In this document: positions 17,379 to 26,782 of the stretch, piece by piece
Position numbering within the stretch: the stretch's first letter is position 1
Layout: the number at the start of each line of letters is the position of its first letter
Assembly (NCBI RefSeq): GCF_039962255.1
Contig: NZ_JAMPKY010000009.1
Location: 186,001-250,000, forward strand
Length of the DNA stretch: 64,000 bases
Direction of reading: 5' to 3'
Origin: Leptolyngbya subtilissima AS-A7
Lineage (GTDB): Bacteria > Cyanobacteriota > Cyanobacteriia > Phormidesmidales > Phormidesmidaceae
The notes under the pieces: generated by a model
Databases searched by the model: none
The model's input: the letters and a program-made list of their open reading frames with translations, nothing else
What the model was told of the DNA's origin: nothing
Made by a program: the position numbers and the translations under genes

Positions 17379-18209
17379 ATGCGTCCCTTTCAAATCCTGC
17401 TCTACAGCACTAGCGCTGCCTTGGTGCTGCTCTCGGCCACTGGCTACTCTCAAGTATCAAACCTGGCGTTAGACAGCAATCCCCAGCCGATCGCGGGTAT
17501 GGCCTCAGCCTCTGAAGACAACACCGCCCCGTCTGTGATCGAAGGCGAGCCCCAAGCCCTGGGCAATGGCACCGTACGCACCTATGTTGCTCTAGACAGC
17601 CAAAACCATCCCCAAGAGGTGGGGGTGACGATCACGGCGGCGGCCCTAGCCGGTCTGCCCCAGGAGGGCGCCGAACTCATCTTGCCCCTGCCCTTTCAGG
17701 CTGAATCTACGGCGATCGACCACATTGCGATCGACTGGCGGCCCCACGGTCACCCCCCTGAGCCTATCTATGGCGATGCCCACTTCGATATTCACGCCTA
17801 CACCCTGACCCCTGCCGAGCGCGAGGCTATCACCGCCCAGGGGGCCGACCTGGAGAAAGCCTACAAAACTCCGGCCCCAGAGTATATTCCGGCGGGCTAC
17901 GTGATGGCCCCCGACAGTGCCGAACCCCGCATGGGGGCCCATTGGGCCGACCCCACGGCGGCAGAGTTTCAGGGCCATCCCCACGGCTTTGACCACACGC
18001 TGATCTACGGTTTTTATGAGGGTGCGATCGCTTTTATTGAACCCATGGTGTCCTTCGATTTTCTCCGCAGCCAGCAGGATTTTGAAGGAGCCTTTGCCCT
18101 CCCCCAAAGCTACGCCAAGCCAGGGCTTTATCCCACCCGCTACCGCATCGCCTACAACGAAGCCGACCAAACCTATACCGTGGCGCTGACCGATTTTTGG
18201 CAGCCCTAG
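17379..18209 (+). CDS. exported DUF5602 (TTHB210-like) protein
   Basis: A 276-residue protein with an N-terminal hydrophobic signal segment (FQILLYSTSAALVLLSATGY). Its body is rich in His and acidic residues: IDWRPHGHPPEPIYGDAHFD, MGAHWADPTAAEF and PHGFDHTLIYGFYEGAIAF. This matches my memory of the DUF5602/TTHB210-like family of small secreted proteins with unknown role. The clustered histidines suggest metal binding. A GGAG ribosome site precedes the ATG. It lies between the VOC-like and sulfotransferase genes, all on the plus strand. Confidence 0.7.
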   Translation: MRPFQILLYSTSAALVLLSATGYSQVSNLALDSNPQPIAGMASASEDNTAPSVIEGEPQALGNGTVRTYVALDSQNHPQEVGVTITAAALAGLPQEGAELILPLPFQAESTAIDHIAIDWRPHGHPPEPIYGDAHFDIHAYTLTPAEREAITAQGADLEKAYKTPAPEYIPAGYVMAPDSAEPRMGAHWADPTAAEFQGHPHGFDHTLIYGFYEGAIAFIEPMVSFDFLRSQQDFEGAFALPQSYAKPGLYPTRYRIAYNEADQTYTVALTDFWQP

Positions 18210-18424
18210 AAACAGGGTATGGCAGGGCGATCGCAAACTCGCCGTTCTGTCTGTTCTGTAACGCTCAACTGTTCTCACAGCTAAGCCGACCCCGTTGGGA
18301 ATGCTACCCACGGACGTTAACTCAACGAAATCATCGTCTGTCAGGAAAGCCTGCGCCGCCGCTTGTAGCTATTGAAGCTGTGTAACAACCACTACATTTC
18401 ACCTCTTGCTAAGGAGAGCCACCG

Positions 18425-19387
18425 ATGACCCAAGCCATTCACAAGCCTGCTCAAACCCCAGTTGCAGACCCCAACCGAGCCTGGGCAAACAACTGGCCCG
18501 TCAAGACCCACGAACTGCACAGCCACCACTTCGACTCCACCATCTGGAATGACTTTCAGTTTCGCGACGACGACGTTGTGATTGCCACCTACGGCAAGTC
18601 TGGCACCACCTGGATGCAGCAGATTATCGCCCAGCTGATTTTTAACGGCCAGGAGGGGCTCAATGTCGGCGATATGTCGCCCTGGATGGATTTGCGGGTG
18701 CCCCCCGCCCCAGTGAAACTGGCTGCCATGGAGGCCCAAACCCACCGTCGCTTTCTCAAGACGCACCTGCCGGTAGATGCCTTGGTCTTTTCGCCTCAGG
18801 CGAAGTACATCTACATTGGCCGCGACGGTCGCGACGTGCTGTGGAGCCTCTACAACCACCACGCCAACGCCAATGACCTGTTCTATGATCTGGTAAACAA
18901 CACACCAGGCTTAGTGGGGCCACCCCTCGAACCGCCTTGCAGCTCAATTCGGCAGTACTTCCATGACTGGTTGCAGGGCGACGGTTACCCCTTTTGGTCG
19001 CTGTGGGACAACATGCGATCGTGGTGGGAGGTGCGCCACTTGCCTAACGTGCTGATGGTGCACTACGCCCAGCTCAAGGCCGATCTGCCCGGTCAAATGC
19101 ACCGCATCGCTGAATTTCTGGAAATTCCCGTAGACGAAGCCCAGTGGGACAGCATTGTGGAGCATTGCACCTTCGAGTATATGAAGTGCCACGCTGAGCA
19201 GGTCGCGCCCCTGGCCGGTCAAATCTTTGCGGGTGGGGCCAAAACCTTTATTAACAAAGGCACCAATGGCCGCTGGCGCGACATTCTCACGGCTGAGGAT
19301 ATCGAATGGTATGAGTCTGTGGCCCAGGCCCAGCTCGGCAAAGATTGCGCCTACTGGCTAGCCAATGGCGAACTACCAGTGGTTTAG
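18425..19387 (+). CDS. PAPS-dependent sulfotransferase
   Basis: A 320-residue cytosolic-type sulfotransferase that moves sulfate from PAPS to a hydroxyl or amine. The 5'-phosphosulfate loop TYGKSGTTWMQQ is near residues 54-65. The catalytic histidine is in FLKTHLP near residue 112. The 3'-phosphate motif GRDGRDVLWSLY is near 134. The C-terminal PAPS-gripping segment is FINKGTNGRWRD. Length and order match SULT1-type enzymes. AAGGAG precedes the ATG by eight bases. The acceptor is unknown. A strong terminator follows. Confidence 0.9.
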   Translation: MTQAIHKPAQTPVADPNRAWANNWPVKTHELHSHHFDSTIWNDFQFRDDDVVIATYGKSGTTWMQQIIAQLIFNGQEGLNVGDMSPWMDLRVPPAPVKLAAMEAQTHRRFLKTHLPVDALVFSPQAKYIYIGRDGRDVLWSLYNHHANANDLFYDLVNNTPGLVGPPLEPPCSSIRQYFHDWLQGDGYPFWSLWDNMRSWWEVRHLPNVLMVHYAQLKADLPGQMHRIAEFLEIPVDEAQWDSIVEHCTFEYMKCHAEQVAPLAGQIFAGGAKTFINKGTNGRWRDILTAEDIEWYESVAQAQLGKDCAYWLANGELPVV

Positions 19388-19419
19388 GCTTCTCGTGTAA
19401 AAGCTCAGGCACTGCGGTA

Positions 19420-19453
19420 AAAGCCACCCTAGGCATCCGGCTAGGGTGGCTTT
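19420..19453 (+). terminator. intrinsic terminator after the sulfotransferase gene
   Basis: Perfect 13-base arms AAAGCCACCCTAG and CTAGGGTGGCTTT flank an eight-base loop, 33 bases after the stop codon. The A/T ends make it usable in either direction. Confidence 0.85.
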
Positions 19454-19683
19454 GCTGTGGGGATGATGGAGCCGCACCTTTGATGTGGTTAGAGCAGAAA
19501 TCGTCACGCTGCGATCGAATAATTCGAATTACTTTAGGTTGGGTAATTTAGCTCCTGGTGGCTTTAGTTATGGGCATTATGAACGGTATAGCGAGTAACT
19601 GTCGGTAGGAAAACGACTCTCAGCTGGACATGATGTAAACGCTAACAGCTGCTGGCTGCTAGCACTTCCTCGGCTAGGTTGGC

Positions 19684-22600
19684 ATGGCTGAAACTCTTGA
19701 CTATAGACCCCTGCGATCGCTCAACAATGACGATTTGCTTGCCCTAGAGGTCTGCAATCCCTATCCGATCCGCTTCATCAAGAGCATTCAGCCCCACGGT
19801 CTGTTGCTCTCCCTGAGCTACCCAGACCTGACGATTTTGCAGGTGAGTGCCAATGTCGAGACGCTGCTGCACCAGCCCCCCGCGGCGCTGATTGGGCAGC
19901 CCTTAACCGTAGTCTTTGCCGCCGCCGATATTGAGCTGCTGCGCTACTGCCTCGACAAAACCCAGGCGTCGGCCTACCTCACCCTGACCCACCCGACGAC
20001 CGAGCAGTCCTTTGCGGTCAGCCTGCATTGGCAGCAAGAGACTGTGCTGATGGAGCTAGAGCCACAGACCGCCGATGAACCCATGTCGGAGGAGCTATGC
20101 TGCCAAATCAACACGGCGATCGCCGCCTTTGGCACCGCCTCAGACCTGCAGGCGCTGGTCGAGATTTTTGCCCACGAAATTCAGCGGTTGACCGGGTTTG
20201 ACCGGGTAATGGTGTATCGCTTTCAGCCCGATCAGAGCGGGGTGGTGGTGGCGGAAGTCAACCGCAGCGACCACGAGAGCTATCTAGGGTTACACTACCC
20301 AGCCACCGATATCCCCCGCGAGGCGCGATCGCTGTTCTATGAAAACCCGCTCCGGTTTATTCCCAATCTCGACTATGTGCCCGTGCTGTTGGTACCGGAG
20401 GAGAACCCGGTCACCCAAGGCCCCCTAGACCTGGGTGCTGCCGAACTGCGGGGGGTATCGCTACCCCACATCGACTATTTACACCGCATGGGCGTCAGCA
20501 CCTCCATGACTTTTTCGCTCACCGACGATCAGCGGTTGTGGGGGTTGGTGGCCTGCCATCATTACCAGCCCAAGCCGGTGCCCAAAATTACCCGCATGGC
20601 GTTTACGATGCTGGTCAAGGTGGCCAGCCTAGAGCTGATGCGGCACCAAGAGCAGGAGCGCAGCTATTACCAAGCCCAAAACAAAACCCTGCTGGGGCAG
20701 CTCGGCATCGCTATCAACGAAACCGAAGACGCGGTGCTCAAAACCCTCACCACCAATGCCAATCTGCTGTTGGATATGTTTGAGGCCGAGGGGGTTGCTC
20801 TGGTTTTAGATCAGGACTATGCCCTGGTGGGGTCTACTCCGGCCCAGGCCGAGGTCAAAGCCCTGATTGACTGGCTGGCCGAGCAGGGCGAAGACCAGGT
20901 GTTTGCCACCCCGGCGCTGGCGCAGGCGTACCCCCCAAGCGAGCAGTGGTCGGTAAAGCTAGCTGGGGTGCTGGCGATCTCGATCTTTTTGCAGCAGCCT
21001 CGGCCCGTGTCGTACCACATTTTGCTGTTTCGCCCCGAACAGATCGAAACGGTGCACTGGGCGGGTGAGCTGAGCGCCAGCGTCACCCTCGATGAGGCCG
21101 GAGAACCCAAGCTCTGCCCCCGCCATTCTTTCGACCTGTGGAAAGAATTGGTGAGGGAGCGATCGGTGGCCTGGTCGCCCCGGCAGCTCGAAGCAGCGGC
21201 CGATTTGCGCAGCACCCTCATGCTGGCCGTGCTGCACTTTTCGAATGTGGCCCTAGAGCAGGCGGCAGAGCGCGCCGAGGTGGCGAACCGGGCCAAGAGC
21301 GAGTTTTTGGCCAATATGAGCCACGAGATTCGCACGCCGATGAACGCCGTGCTGGGGTTTACCGATCTGCTGCAAACCATTATTCAAAACCCGGTGGCGC
21401 TTGACTATCTAGAGGCGATTTCGTCTAGCGGCAAGACTCTGATGTCGCTGATTAATGACATTCTCGACCTGTCTAAAATTGAGGCGGGCCAGATGGATAT
21501 CAAGCTGGAGCCGACAGATATTACGCTGTTAATCCAAGATATTCAGCATATTTTTCAGCAGAAGGCGGCGCAGAAAGGCATTCGGCTGCGGATGATTTTG
21601 GGCACGGGGCTGCCCAAGGCGCTGTGGCTGGACGAGGTGCGGCTGCGGCAAATTTTGTTTAACTTGGTCGGCAATGCGCTGAAGTTTACGGAGCAGGGCC
21701 ATGTCGATATCGAGGTGGCCTGTACCAGGCTGCCGGCGGTGCAGGGTGAATCCTCGGTCAATTTAAAGATCTCTGTGGCCGATACGGGCATTGGCATTGC
21801 CGAAGCCGACCAGCAGCGCATTTTTAATGCCTTTACCCAGAGCTACGGCCAGAGCGATCGCAAGTTTGGCGGCACCGGGCTGGGGCTAGCGATCACCTAT
21901 CGGCTCACCCAGCTGATGGGCGGCACCATTGAGGTCGAGAGTCAGCTGGGGCGGGGGAGCACATTTATCTGTGAGTTTAATCGGGTTGTGATCGCCCCCG
22001 AGGGTAGCTCCCAGCCGACAGCGGCCGAGGCCGAAACCGATTTAAACCAGTGGGCACCGCTCAAAATTTTGGTAGTAGACGATGCCCGGTCAAACCAGGA
22101 TTTGATCGCGGGTTACTTTCGCAATACCCACCATCGTCTGTTGTTTGCTGAGAACGGATTGGAGGGGGTGCAGATGGCGCAGACGCACCTGCCCGATTTG
22201 ATTTTGCTCGATCTCCGCATGCCGCTGATGGACGGGCAGGCGGCAGCCCTGGCCCTCAAGCAGCATGAGCTAACCCGCTCGATTCCGATTATTTTGATTA
22301 CGGCTTCGCTTAGCTACGAGGGCGAAACCATGCTCGCCAACGATCTGTACGACGGGCTGCTGCACAAGCCCGTCAAGCGCCAGCAGCTCTTAGAGTCGAT
22401 GCAGCGCGTAATTGGCGCTGGGGTGCTCCCCGCCTTGGAGAGACGCGCTAGCGCCCAGGCAGCGGATCCCGGTGCGGTGGCCCCGGCGACCCTGACTCCA
22501 GAGCGGCTGTTGGCGTTGCTTACCCAGCTCCAGGCGATCGCCGCTGACTGCTGGCAACCGCTGCGGCAAACCCTAGAAACGCGATCGCTTGAAACCTTTG

Positions 22601-22791
22601 TCGAACGGCTGCAAGGGGCGATCGCGGTTTACCCCTACCCACCGCTATCTGACTACCTGACCACTCTGACGACGCAGCTAGAAGAGTTTGATTGGGAACA
22701 TTTGCCCCATACCGTGAATGCGTTTGCGCCCCTGCTAGAGACGCTGACTCACCAGGTCGCGGCTTTGGGTGAGGCTCCCGCTAATGGTTAA
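19684..22791 (+). CDS. bacteriophytochrome-type hybrid histidine kinase
   Basis: A 1035-residue red-light sensor kinase. PAS domain about 20-130: Cys24 sits in the VCNPYPI...SIQPHGLLL context typical of biliverdin-attaching N-terminal cysteines. GAF domain about 145-310: [10 protein letters not shown] matches the chromophore-contacting DIP motif, and [12 protein letters not shown] has Pro where plant/Cph1-type phytochromes have the bilin cysteine. PHY domain: PRHSF tongue motif. HisKA has SHEIRTP with the phospho-His near 546. HATPase has NALKFTEQG and [10 protein letters not shown] receiver domain (LLDLRMP near 843) and a helical tail follow. It overlaps the downstream diguanylate cyclase gene, implying one pathway. 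Confidence 0.9.
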   Translation: MAETLDYRPLRSLNNDDLLALEVCNPYPIRFIKSIQPHGLLLSLSYPDLTILQVSANVETLLHQPPAALIGQPLTVVFAAADIELLRYCLDKTQASAYLTLTHPTTEQSFAVSLHWQQETVLMELEPQTADEPMSEELCCQINTAIAAFGTASDLQALVEIFAHEIQRLTGFDRVMVYRFQPDQSGVVVAEVNRSDHESYLGLHYPATDIPREARSLFYENPLRFIPNLDYVPVLLVPEENPVTQGPLDLGAAELRGVSLPHIDYLHRMGVSTSMTFSLTDDQRLWGLVACHHYQPKPVPKITRMAFTMLVKVASLELMRHQEQERSYYQAQNKTLLGQLGIAINETEDAVLKTLTTNANLLLDMFEAEGVALVLDQDYALVGSTPAQAEVKALIDWLAEQGEDQVFATPALAQAYPPSEQWSVKLAGVLAISIFLQQPRPVSYHILLFRPEQIETVHWAGELSASVTLDEAGEPKLCPRHSFDLWKELVRERSVAWSPRQLEAAADLRSTLMLAVLHFSNVALEQAAERAEVANRAKSEFLANMSHEIRTPMNAVLGFTDLLQTIIQNPVALDYLEAISSSGKTLMSLINDILDLSKIEAGQMDIKLEPTDITLLIQDIQHIFQQKAAQKGIRLRMILGTGLPKALWLDEVRLRQILFNLVGNALKFTEQGHVDIEVACTRLPAVQGESSVNLKISVADTGIGIAEADQQRIFNAFTQSYGQSDRKFGGTGLGLAITYRLTQLMGGTIEVESQLGRGSTFICEFNRVVIAPEGSSQPTAAEAETDLNQWAPLKILVVDDARSNQDLIAGYFRNTHHRLLFAENGLEGVQMAQTHLPDLILLDLRMPLMDGQAAALALKQHELTRSIPIILITASLSYEGETMLANDLYDGLLHKPVKRQQLLESMQRVIGAGVLPALERRASAQAADPGAVAPATLTPERLLALLTQLQAIAADCWQPLRQTLETRSLETFVERLQGAIAVYPYPPLSDYLTTLTTQLEEFDWEHLPHTVNAFAPLLETLTHQVAALGEAPANG

Positions 22792-24292
22792 CCCCCCGGT
22801 GTTTGAGCCCGCTCAGTGCCTAATTATGGCCGTCGACGACGTGCCCGCCAATCTCAAGATTTTGCAGAAGGTGCTCGACGCGGTGGGCTATCGCACCACC
22901 TTTGCCACCCGCGGGCAGCAGGTTTTAGACCGGTTAAACGACGTCAAACCCGACTTGATTTTGCTCGATCTGATGATGCCAAAAATGAGCGGCATCGACG
23001 TGTGCGCCCAGCTCCAGCAAAATCTGTCAACGGCGCATATCCCCGTTATTTTCTTGACGGCTAGCCATGAAATTGAGCATTTGGCCCAGGCCTTTGAGTG
23101 CGGCGCAGTCGACTATGTCACCAAGCCTTTCAACGTAGTCGAGCTGCTAGCCCGCATTCGCACCCACTTAGAGCTGAGCCAGCTGCGCAAACGCGCCCAG
23201 TTTCAGGCTCAGTGGGAGGCGATTTCGCGGCAGATCGTGCAGGACATTCACGCCTCTATCCATCTGCAAGACATTCTCAACAACACCGTCAAGGCCATTC
23301 AGCAGTTGCTGACGGCACGGCGGGTGATGGTTTATCGCTCCTGCGACCCCCAGGGTTGCAAACTGCTGGCGCTTTCTGGCGACGGTCTGTCCTCAGAACT
23401 CTGCGTTCAAGGGTTGGGCTGTCCTTATCTAGAGCACCACCCTCCGGTGGTGCCCAACCTCACCAAGCAGCAGATTTCCCTGATCGAAGCGGCTCCGCTT
23501 CCTCCCCCCACCGCGGCGTCTTCCTGTAGGTCCGATGTTCCCCAAGAGCTGTATTTGCCCATTCACCAACAGGGCCAGCTATGGGGCGGCTTGGTGGTGC
23601 AAAATGATCCCTGCGCCCGCCCCTGGGCCCAGCAAGAGGTCGAGACCTTGACCCTGATTGTGCAGCAGCTCGAAATTTCGATTCAGCATGCCGAGCTGCA
23701 TCAGCGCTTGAGCGCGGCCAATCAGGAGCTAGAGCGCATCTCAAATACCGATGGGCTGACGCAAATTGCCAATCGACGCTGCTTTGATCGGCGGCTAACG
23801 CGAGAATGGCGACGTCTACAGCGGGAGAAACAATCCCTGGCGCTGATTCTGTGCGATATCGACTACTTTAAGCAGTTTAACGACACCTATGGCCACCCCA
23901 GCGGCGACACCTGCCTGGTAGCGGTGGCCCAGGCGCTTCAGCGCTGCCTGAAGCGCCCCGCCGATTTGGTGGCTCGCTATGGGGGTGAAGAGTTTGTGGT
24001 GCTCTTACCCAACACTGAGCTGGCGGGCGCCGTTGGGGTGGTCGAGCAGATGCAGGGGGCGATCGCTAAAGTGGCGATCGCCGACGCCCCCACCCACCGA
24101 CTTACCCTAAGTTTTGGCATCTATGCGGCGGTGCCCCAGCATGGCACCCAGGCTACCGCCGCCCTGGCTCTGGCAGATCGGGCACTCTATGCCGCCAAGC
24201 AGGCTGGGCGCAATCAATACGTCATTGCCCCGGATATAGGCGCCGCCAGCTCAATCGAGACATTGCCCCAATCTAACCGCTCAAATATTTGA
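22784..24292 (+). CDS. response regulator diguanylate cyclase (REC-GAF-GGDEF)
   Basis: A 502-residue c-di-GMP synthase. The N-terminal receiver has [10 protein letters not shown], phospho-acceptor LLDLMMP and the conserved lysine in VTKPFN. A GAF-like domain fills the middle. The GGDEF domain ends with [11 protein letters not shown], an intact active site. RPAD, five residues upstream, is an RxxD inhibitory site, so product feedback is expected. I chose the ATG at 22784, which overlaps the phytochrome gene's stop (ATGGTTAA) and suggests translational coupling; an earlier start at 22769 is possible. The natural reading is light-controlled phosphorelay from the phytochrome kinase to c-di-GMP output. 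Confidence 0.92.
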   Translation: MVNPPVFEPAQCLIMAVDDVPANLKILQKVLDAVGYRTTFATRGQQVLDRLNDVKPDLILLDLMMPKMSGIDVCAQLQQNLSTAHIPVIFLTASHEIEHLAQAFECGAVDYVTKPFNVVELLARIRTHLELSQLRKRAQFQAQWEAISRQIVQDIHASIHLQDILNNTVKAIQQLLTARRVMVYRSCDPQGCKLLALSGDGLSSELCVQGLGCPYLEHHPPVVPNLTKQQISLIEAAPLPPPTAASSCRSDVPQELYLPIHQQGQLWGGLVVQNDPCARPWAQQEVETLTLIVQQLEISIQHAELHQRLSAANQELERISNTDGLTQIANRRCFDRRLTREWRRLQREKQSLALILCDIDYFKQFNDTYGHPSGDTCLVAVAQALQRCLKRPADLVARYGGEEFVVLLPNTELAGAVGVVEQMQGAIAKVAIADAPTHRLTLSFGIYAAVPQHGTQATAALALADRALYAAKQAGRNQYVIAPDIGAASSIETLPQSNRSNI

Positions 24293-24336
24293 ACGCTTTT
24301 AGAGCGGATTAATGTCCTCGCACAAAAACGTCTCTC

Positions 24337-24364
24337 GTAGGGGCAAACGGCCGTTTGCCCCTAC
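24337..24364. repeat. perfect 28-base palindrome
   Basis: The 14-base half-site GTAGGGGCAAACGG is followed directly by its exact reverse complement, between two convergent genes. This resembles a dispersed palindrome common in cyanobacterial genomes. It may also serve as a bidirectional terminator. Confidence 0.8.
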
Positions 24365-24411
24365 CCAAGTTCATGCTTCAAGCCAGCAACACCGGATCTT
24401 GCGCCTGCTGC

Positions 24412-25605
24412 CTACTTTGCTGCCAGCGCATCCCGCAGGGGTTTGGTCATCCAGTTCAGCCCGACGCGCACCTGGTGGGAGAACGTTGGCATGCGGTAGA
24501 GGTAGGCCAGGCGGCGAGCCACGTGGGCCAGCTCGCCGTCGAGCTGAATGCCCAACCCGGTGAGGGTGGCACGGCTGGTGCCAAGGGTGAGCATTTCGCC
24601 CATGTGGCGATAGCGGAAGGGGAGCTGGGGGCGATCGCTGAGCTCGGCCCAGATATTCCACCCAACAAAGTCGGCCTGTTGTAGAGCGACCTGGGCCGTG
24701 GTGGGCACCTGCTGAGCCTCGGCATCGCGGCAGTCGGCCACATCGCCCAGGGCATAGACGCCGGGGACATCGATCGCCTCCAGGGTGGGCTTCACCACCA
24801 CCTGCTGGCGCTCGTTGTGCTTGAGGGGCAGGTCGGCAATGACGGGGTTAACCTGGGTACCCACGGTCCACAGCACCAGATCGACCGGCAAAATGTCGGT
24901 TTGCTCGCGGAATGTGAGGCTGATGGTGTCGGCGGTGACGTTGTCTACGGTGGTTTCGAGATCGATCCACACTCCCAGGTCAGAGAGCACCTTTTGGGAC
25001 ACCTCGCGGTTATATTCAGGCGAGGTGCGGAGAATCGTGTCGGTGCTTTCGATCAGGCGCACCCGGCCTCGTTCCCCCAAATGTTCCGCTACTTTGCAGG
25101 CTAGCTCGACACCGCTATAGCCGCCGCCCACCACCGCCACGCGAATTTTCTCGGCGTTGGAGGCTTCAAGCAGGCGCAGCCGTTCCTTCAAATGGTAGGC
25201 ATCTTCCAGGGTGCGGAAGGCATGGGCGTACTCGGCCACACCGGGAGCCATGTGCATTGGGGTGTTGCCGCCCAGGGCTAGAACCAGGCGATCGTAGGTG
25301 AGCGTCACCCCATCGCTGAGGCTGACGCGGTGCTGGTCGAGGTCGATGCCGGTGACTTCTGCCTGGCGAAACTGCACCGCAGTGCCGGCCAGCAGCTCGG
25401 CGTAGGGCGGAGCGACTTCCCAGGTTTGCAGCTCGTCGGTGACTAGCTCATAGAGCAGCGGCAGGAAGAGGAAGCGATCGCGGTGGTCAATCAGAGTAAT
25501 CGTCGGTGGGGTGCCCTCCCACGGCAGCTGGCTGAGGCGCAGAGCGGTGTAGAGGCCGCCAAAGCCACCGCCGAGGATACAAATTTGCTGGGGAGCGTCT
25601 GCCAT
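24412..25605 (-). CDS. ndbB: type II NAD(P)H dehydrogenase, NdbB-like
   Basis: A 397-residue FAD enzyme that passes electrons from NAD(P)H to a quinone without pumping protons. The FAD dinucleotide-binding motif is ICILGGGFGGLYTALRL at the start. The NAD(P)H-binding motif is VAVVGGGYSGVELA near residues 157-170. The second FAD contact is GVYALGDVADC near 285. DRFLFLPLLYELVT is the NDH-2 signature segment. It resembles the cyanobacterial NdbB group, whose Synechocystis member reduces demethylphylloquinone; that closer assignment rests on memory of the N-terminus. It is divergent from azlC with 75 bases between. Confidence 0.82.
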   Translation of the reverse strand: MADAPQQICILGGGFGGLYTALRLSQLPWEGTPPTITLIDHRDRFLFLPLLYELVTDELQTWEVAPPYAELLAGTAVQFRQAEVTGIDLDQHRVSLSDGVTLTYDRLVLALGGNTPMHMAPGVAEYAHAFRTLEDAYHLKERLRLLEASNAEKIRVAVVGGGYSGVELACKVAEHLGERGRVRLIESTDTILRTSPEYNREVSQKVLSDLGVWIDLETTVDNVTADTISLTFREQTDILPVDLVLWTVGTQVNPVIADLPLKHNERQQVVVKPTLEAIDVPGVYALGDVADCRDAEAQQVPTTAQVALQQADFVGWNIWAELSDRPQLPFRYRHMGEMLTLGTSRATLTGLGIQLDGELAHVARRLAYLYRMPTFSHQVRVGLNWMTKPLRDALAAK

Positions 25606-25680
25606 AGTGAAAAGCCGTGATACCTCTTCTACCTTCTAACTCAAAATGGAAAGAGTCATCCTGCTTTGCGGAGATTTCTT

Positions 25681-26418
25681 TTGGCTATAGCGTCAGACTT
25701 GAGCAGCCGCTCTCCCCGCCAAGAGGCGCTGGCCGGGGCGCGAGACATTATTCCCCTGGTGGTGGGGGCGATTCCCTTTGGGATTATCTTTGGCACCCTG
25801 GCCCAGGGCAGCGGCCTATCGTTTGGGGCAACGCTCGGCATGTCGGCCTTCGTGTTTGCCGGGTCGTCGCAGTTTATTGCCCTGGGGCTGCTGGCGGCGG
25901 GCAGCACTCTGCCGTTGATCGTGCTCACCACGGTGGTCGTCAATCTGCGCCACATGCTCTACGCCGCTAGCCTGCTGCCCTACGTGCAGCGCTCTTCCCA
26001 TCGGTGGAAAGCGGTGATTGGCTTCTTTTTGACGGATGAAGCCTTTGCGATCGCCATTCGCCGCTACGTGCAGCCCGACCCTAGCCCCTATAAGCACTGG
26101 TACTACCTAGGTGCAGCCGTCACGATGTACGGCAACTGGATTCTTTGCACCTGGCTGGGCCTAACAGTGGGCCAGCTAATCCCCAATGCAGCCGCTTGGG
26201 GGCTAGATTTTGCCATGGTAGCGACGTTCATCGGCATGATCGTCCCCTACGCGACCACGCGACCGATGGTAGGGGCGATTGCCGTCGCCGGGCTGGTAGC
26301 AGTGCTGGCGAACGGACTACCCCACAAACTGGGGCTGATGGTGGCGGCGATCGCAGGTGTCACCACCGGCTACTGGCTCGAAACCCGCCTTCCGAGGACA
26401 AAGGGTATACCCAATTGA
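25681..26418 (+). CDS. azlC: AzlC family branched-chain amino acid exporter subunit
   Basis: Large subunit of the AzlCD exporter, about 245 residues. The family's opening is seen in PLVVGAIPFGIIFGTLAQ, FVFAGSSQFIALGLLAAGS and VVNLRHMLYAASL, with later hydrophobic helices to the end. No in-frame ATG fits. The TTG at 25681 has GGAGA six bases before it; another TTG at 25666 would add five residues. azlD follows after 27 bases. Family members export valine-type amino acids or analogues, but the substrate here is not known. Confidence 0.9.
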   Translation: MAIASDLSSRSPRQEALAGARDIIPLVVGAIPFGIIFGTLAQGSGLSFGATLGMSAFVFAGSSQFIALGLLAAGSTLPLIVLTTVVVNLRHMLYAASLLPYVQRSSHRWKAVIGFFLTDEAFAIAIRRYVQPDPSPYKHWYYLGAAVTMYGNWILCTWLGLTVGQLIPNAAAWGLDFAMVATFIGMIVPYATTRPMVGAIAVAGLVAVLANGLPHKLGLMVAAIAGVTTGYWLETRLPRTKGIPN

Positions 26419-26445
26419 TCCACCCCCTTACCCTCCCACATCCCC

Positions 26446-26766
26446 ATGAATGACTGGCTTCTCGTCGCCTCCATGGCCCTGGTAACCTTCGTTATTCGCT
26501 ATGTGCTGCTGGCCTTTAGCGGGCGCATTCAGCTGTCGCCGACCGTGGTGCGGGCGCTGGGCTACGTGCCCCCGGTGGTGCTGACGGCGATCGTCGTCCC
26601 CGCAGTGGTGCTGCCCGATGGTGAGACGCTGTGGCTGGGCTGGCAGAATGCACGACTGGTGGGGGCGATCGCCTGCGTCGTCCTCGCTCTTTGGCGCAAA
26701 AACCTGCTGCTCACCATCGCGGGCGGCATGGCCGCATTTTGGGGCTGGCAGTGGTTGGTGGGCTGA
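26446..26766 (+). CDS. azlD: AzlD family small subunit of the amino acid exporter
   Basis: A 106-residue, four-helix membrane protein with the AzlD pattern ALVTFVIRYVLLAFSGR followed by a Pro/Val-rich stretch (ALGYVPPVVLTAIVVPAVVL) and a final hydrophobic helix. It directly follows azlC and completes the two-gene exporter. It ends 16 bases before the stop of the convergent glycosyltransferase gene. The short azlC-azlD gap contains another fragment of the C-rich CCACCCCC/TACCCTCC sequence seen elsewhere in the window. Confidence 0.88.
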   Translation: MNDWLLVASMALVTFVIRYVLLAFSGRIQLSPTVVRALGYVPPVVLTAIVVPAVVLPDGETLWLGWQNARLVGAIACVVLALWRKNLLLTIAGGMAAFWGWQWLVG

Positions 26767-26782
26767 GCCACGGAGCATCTAA

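Noticed and set aside
17646-18311. 221-codon minus-strand frame opposite the DUF5602-like gene
   Set aside because: Antisense shadow of a gene with signal peptide and ribosome site; no recognisable motif.
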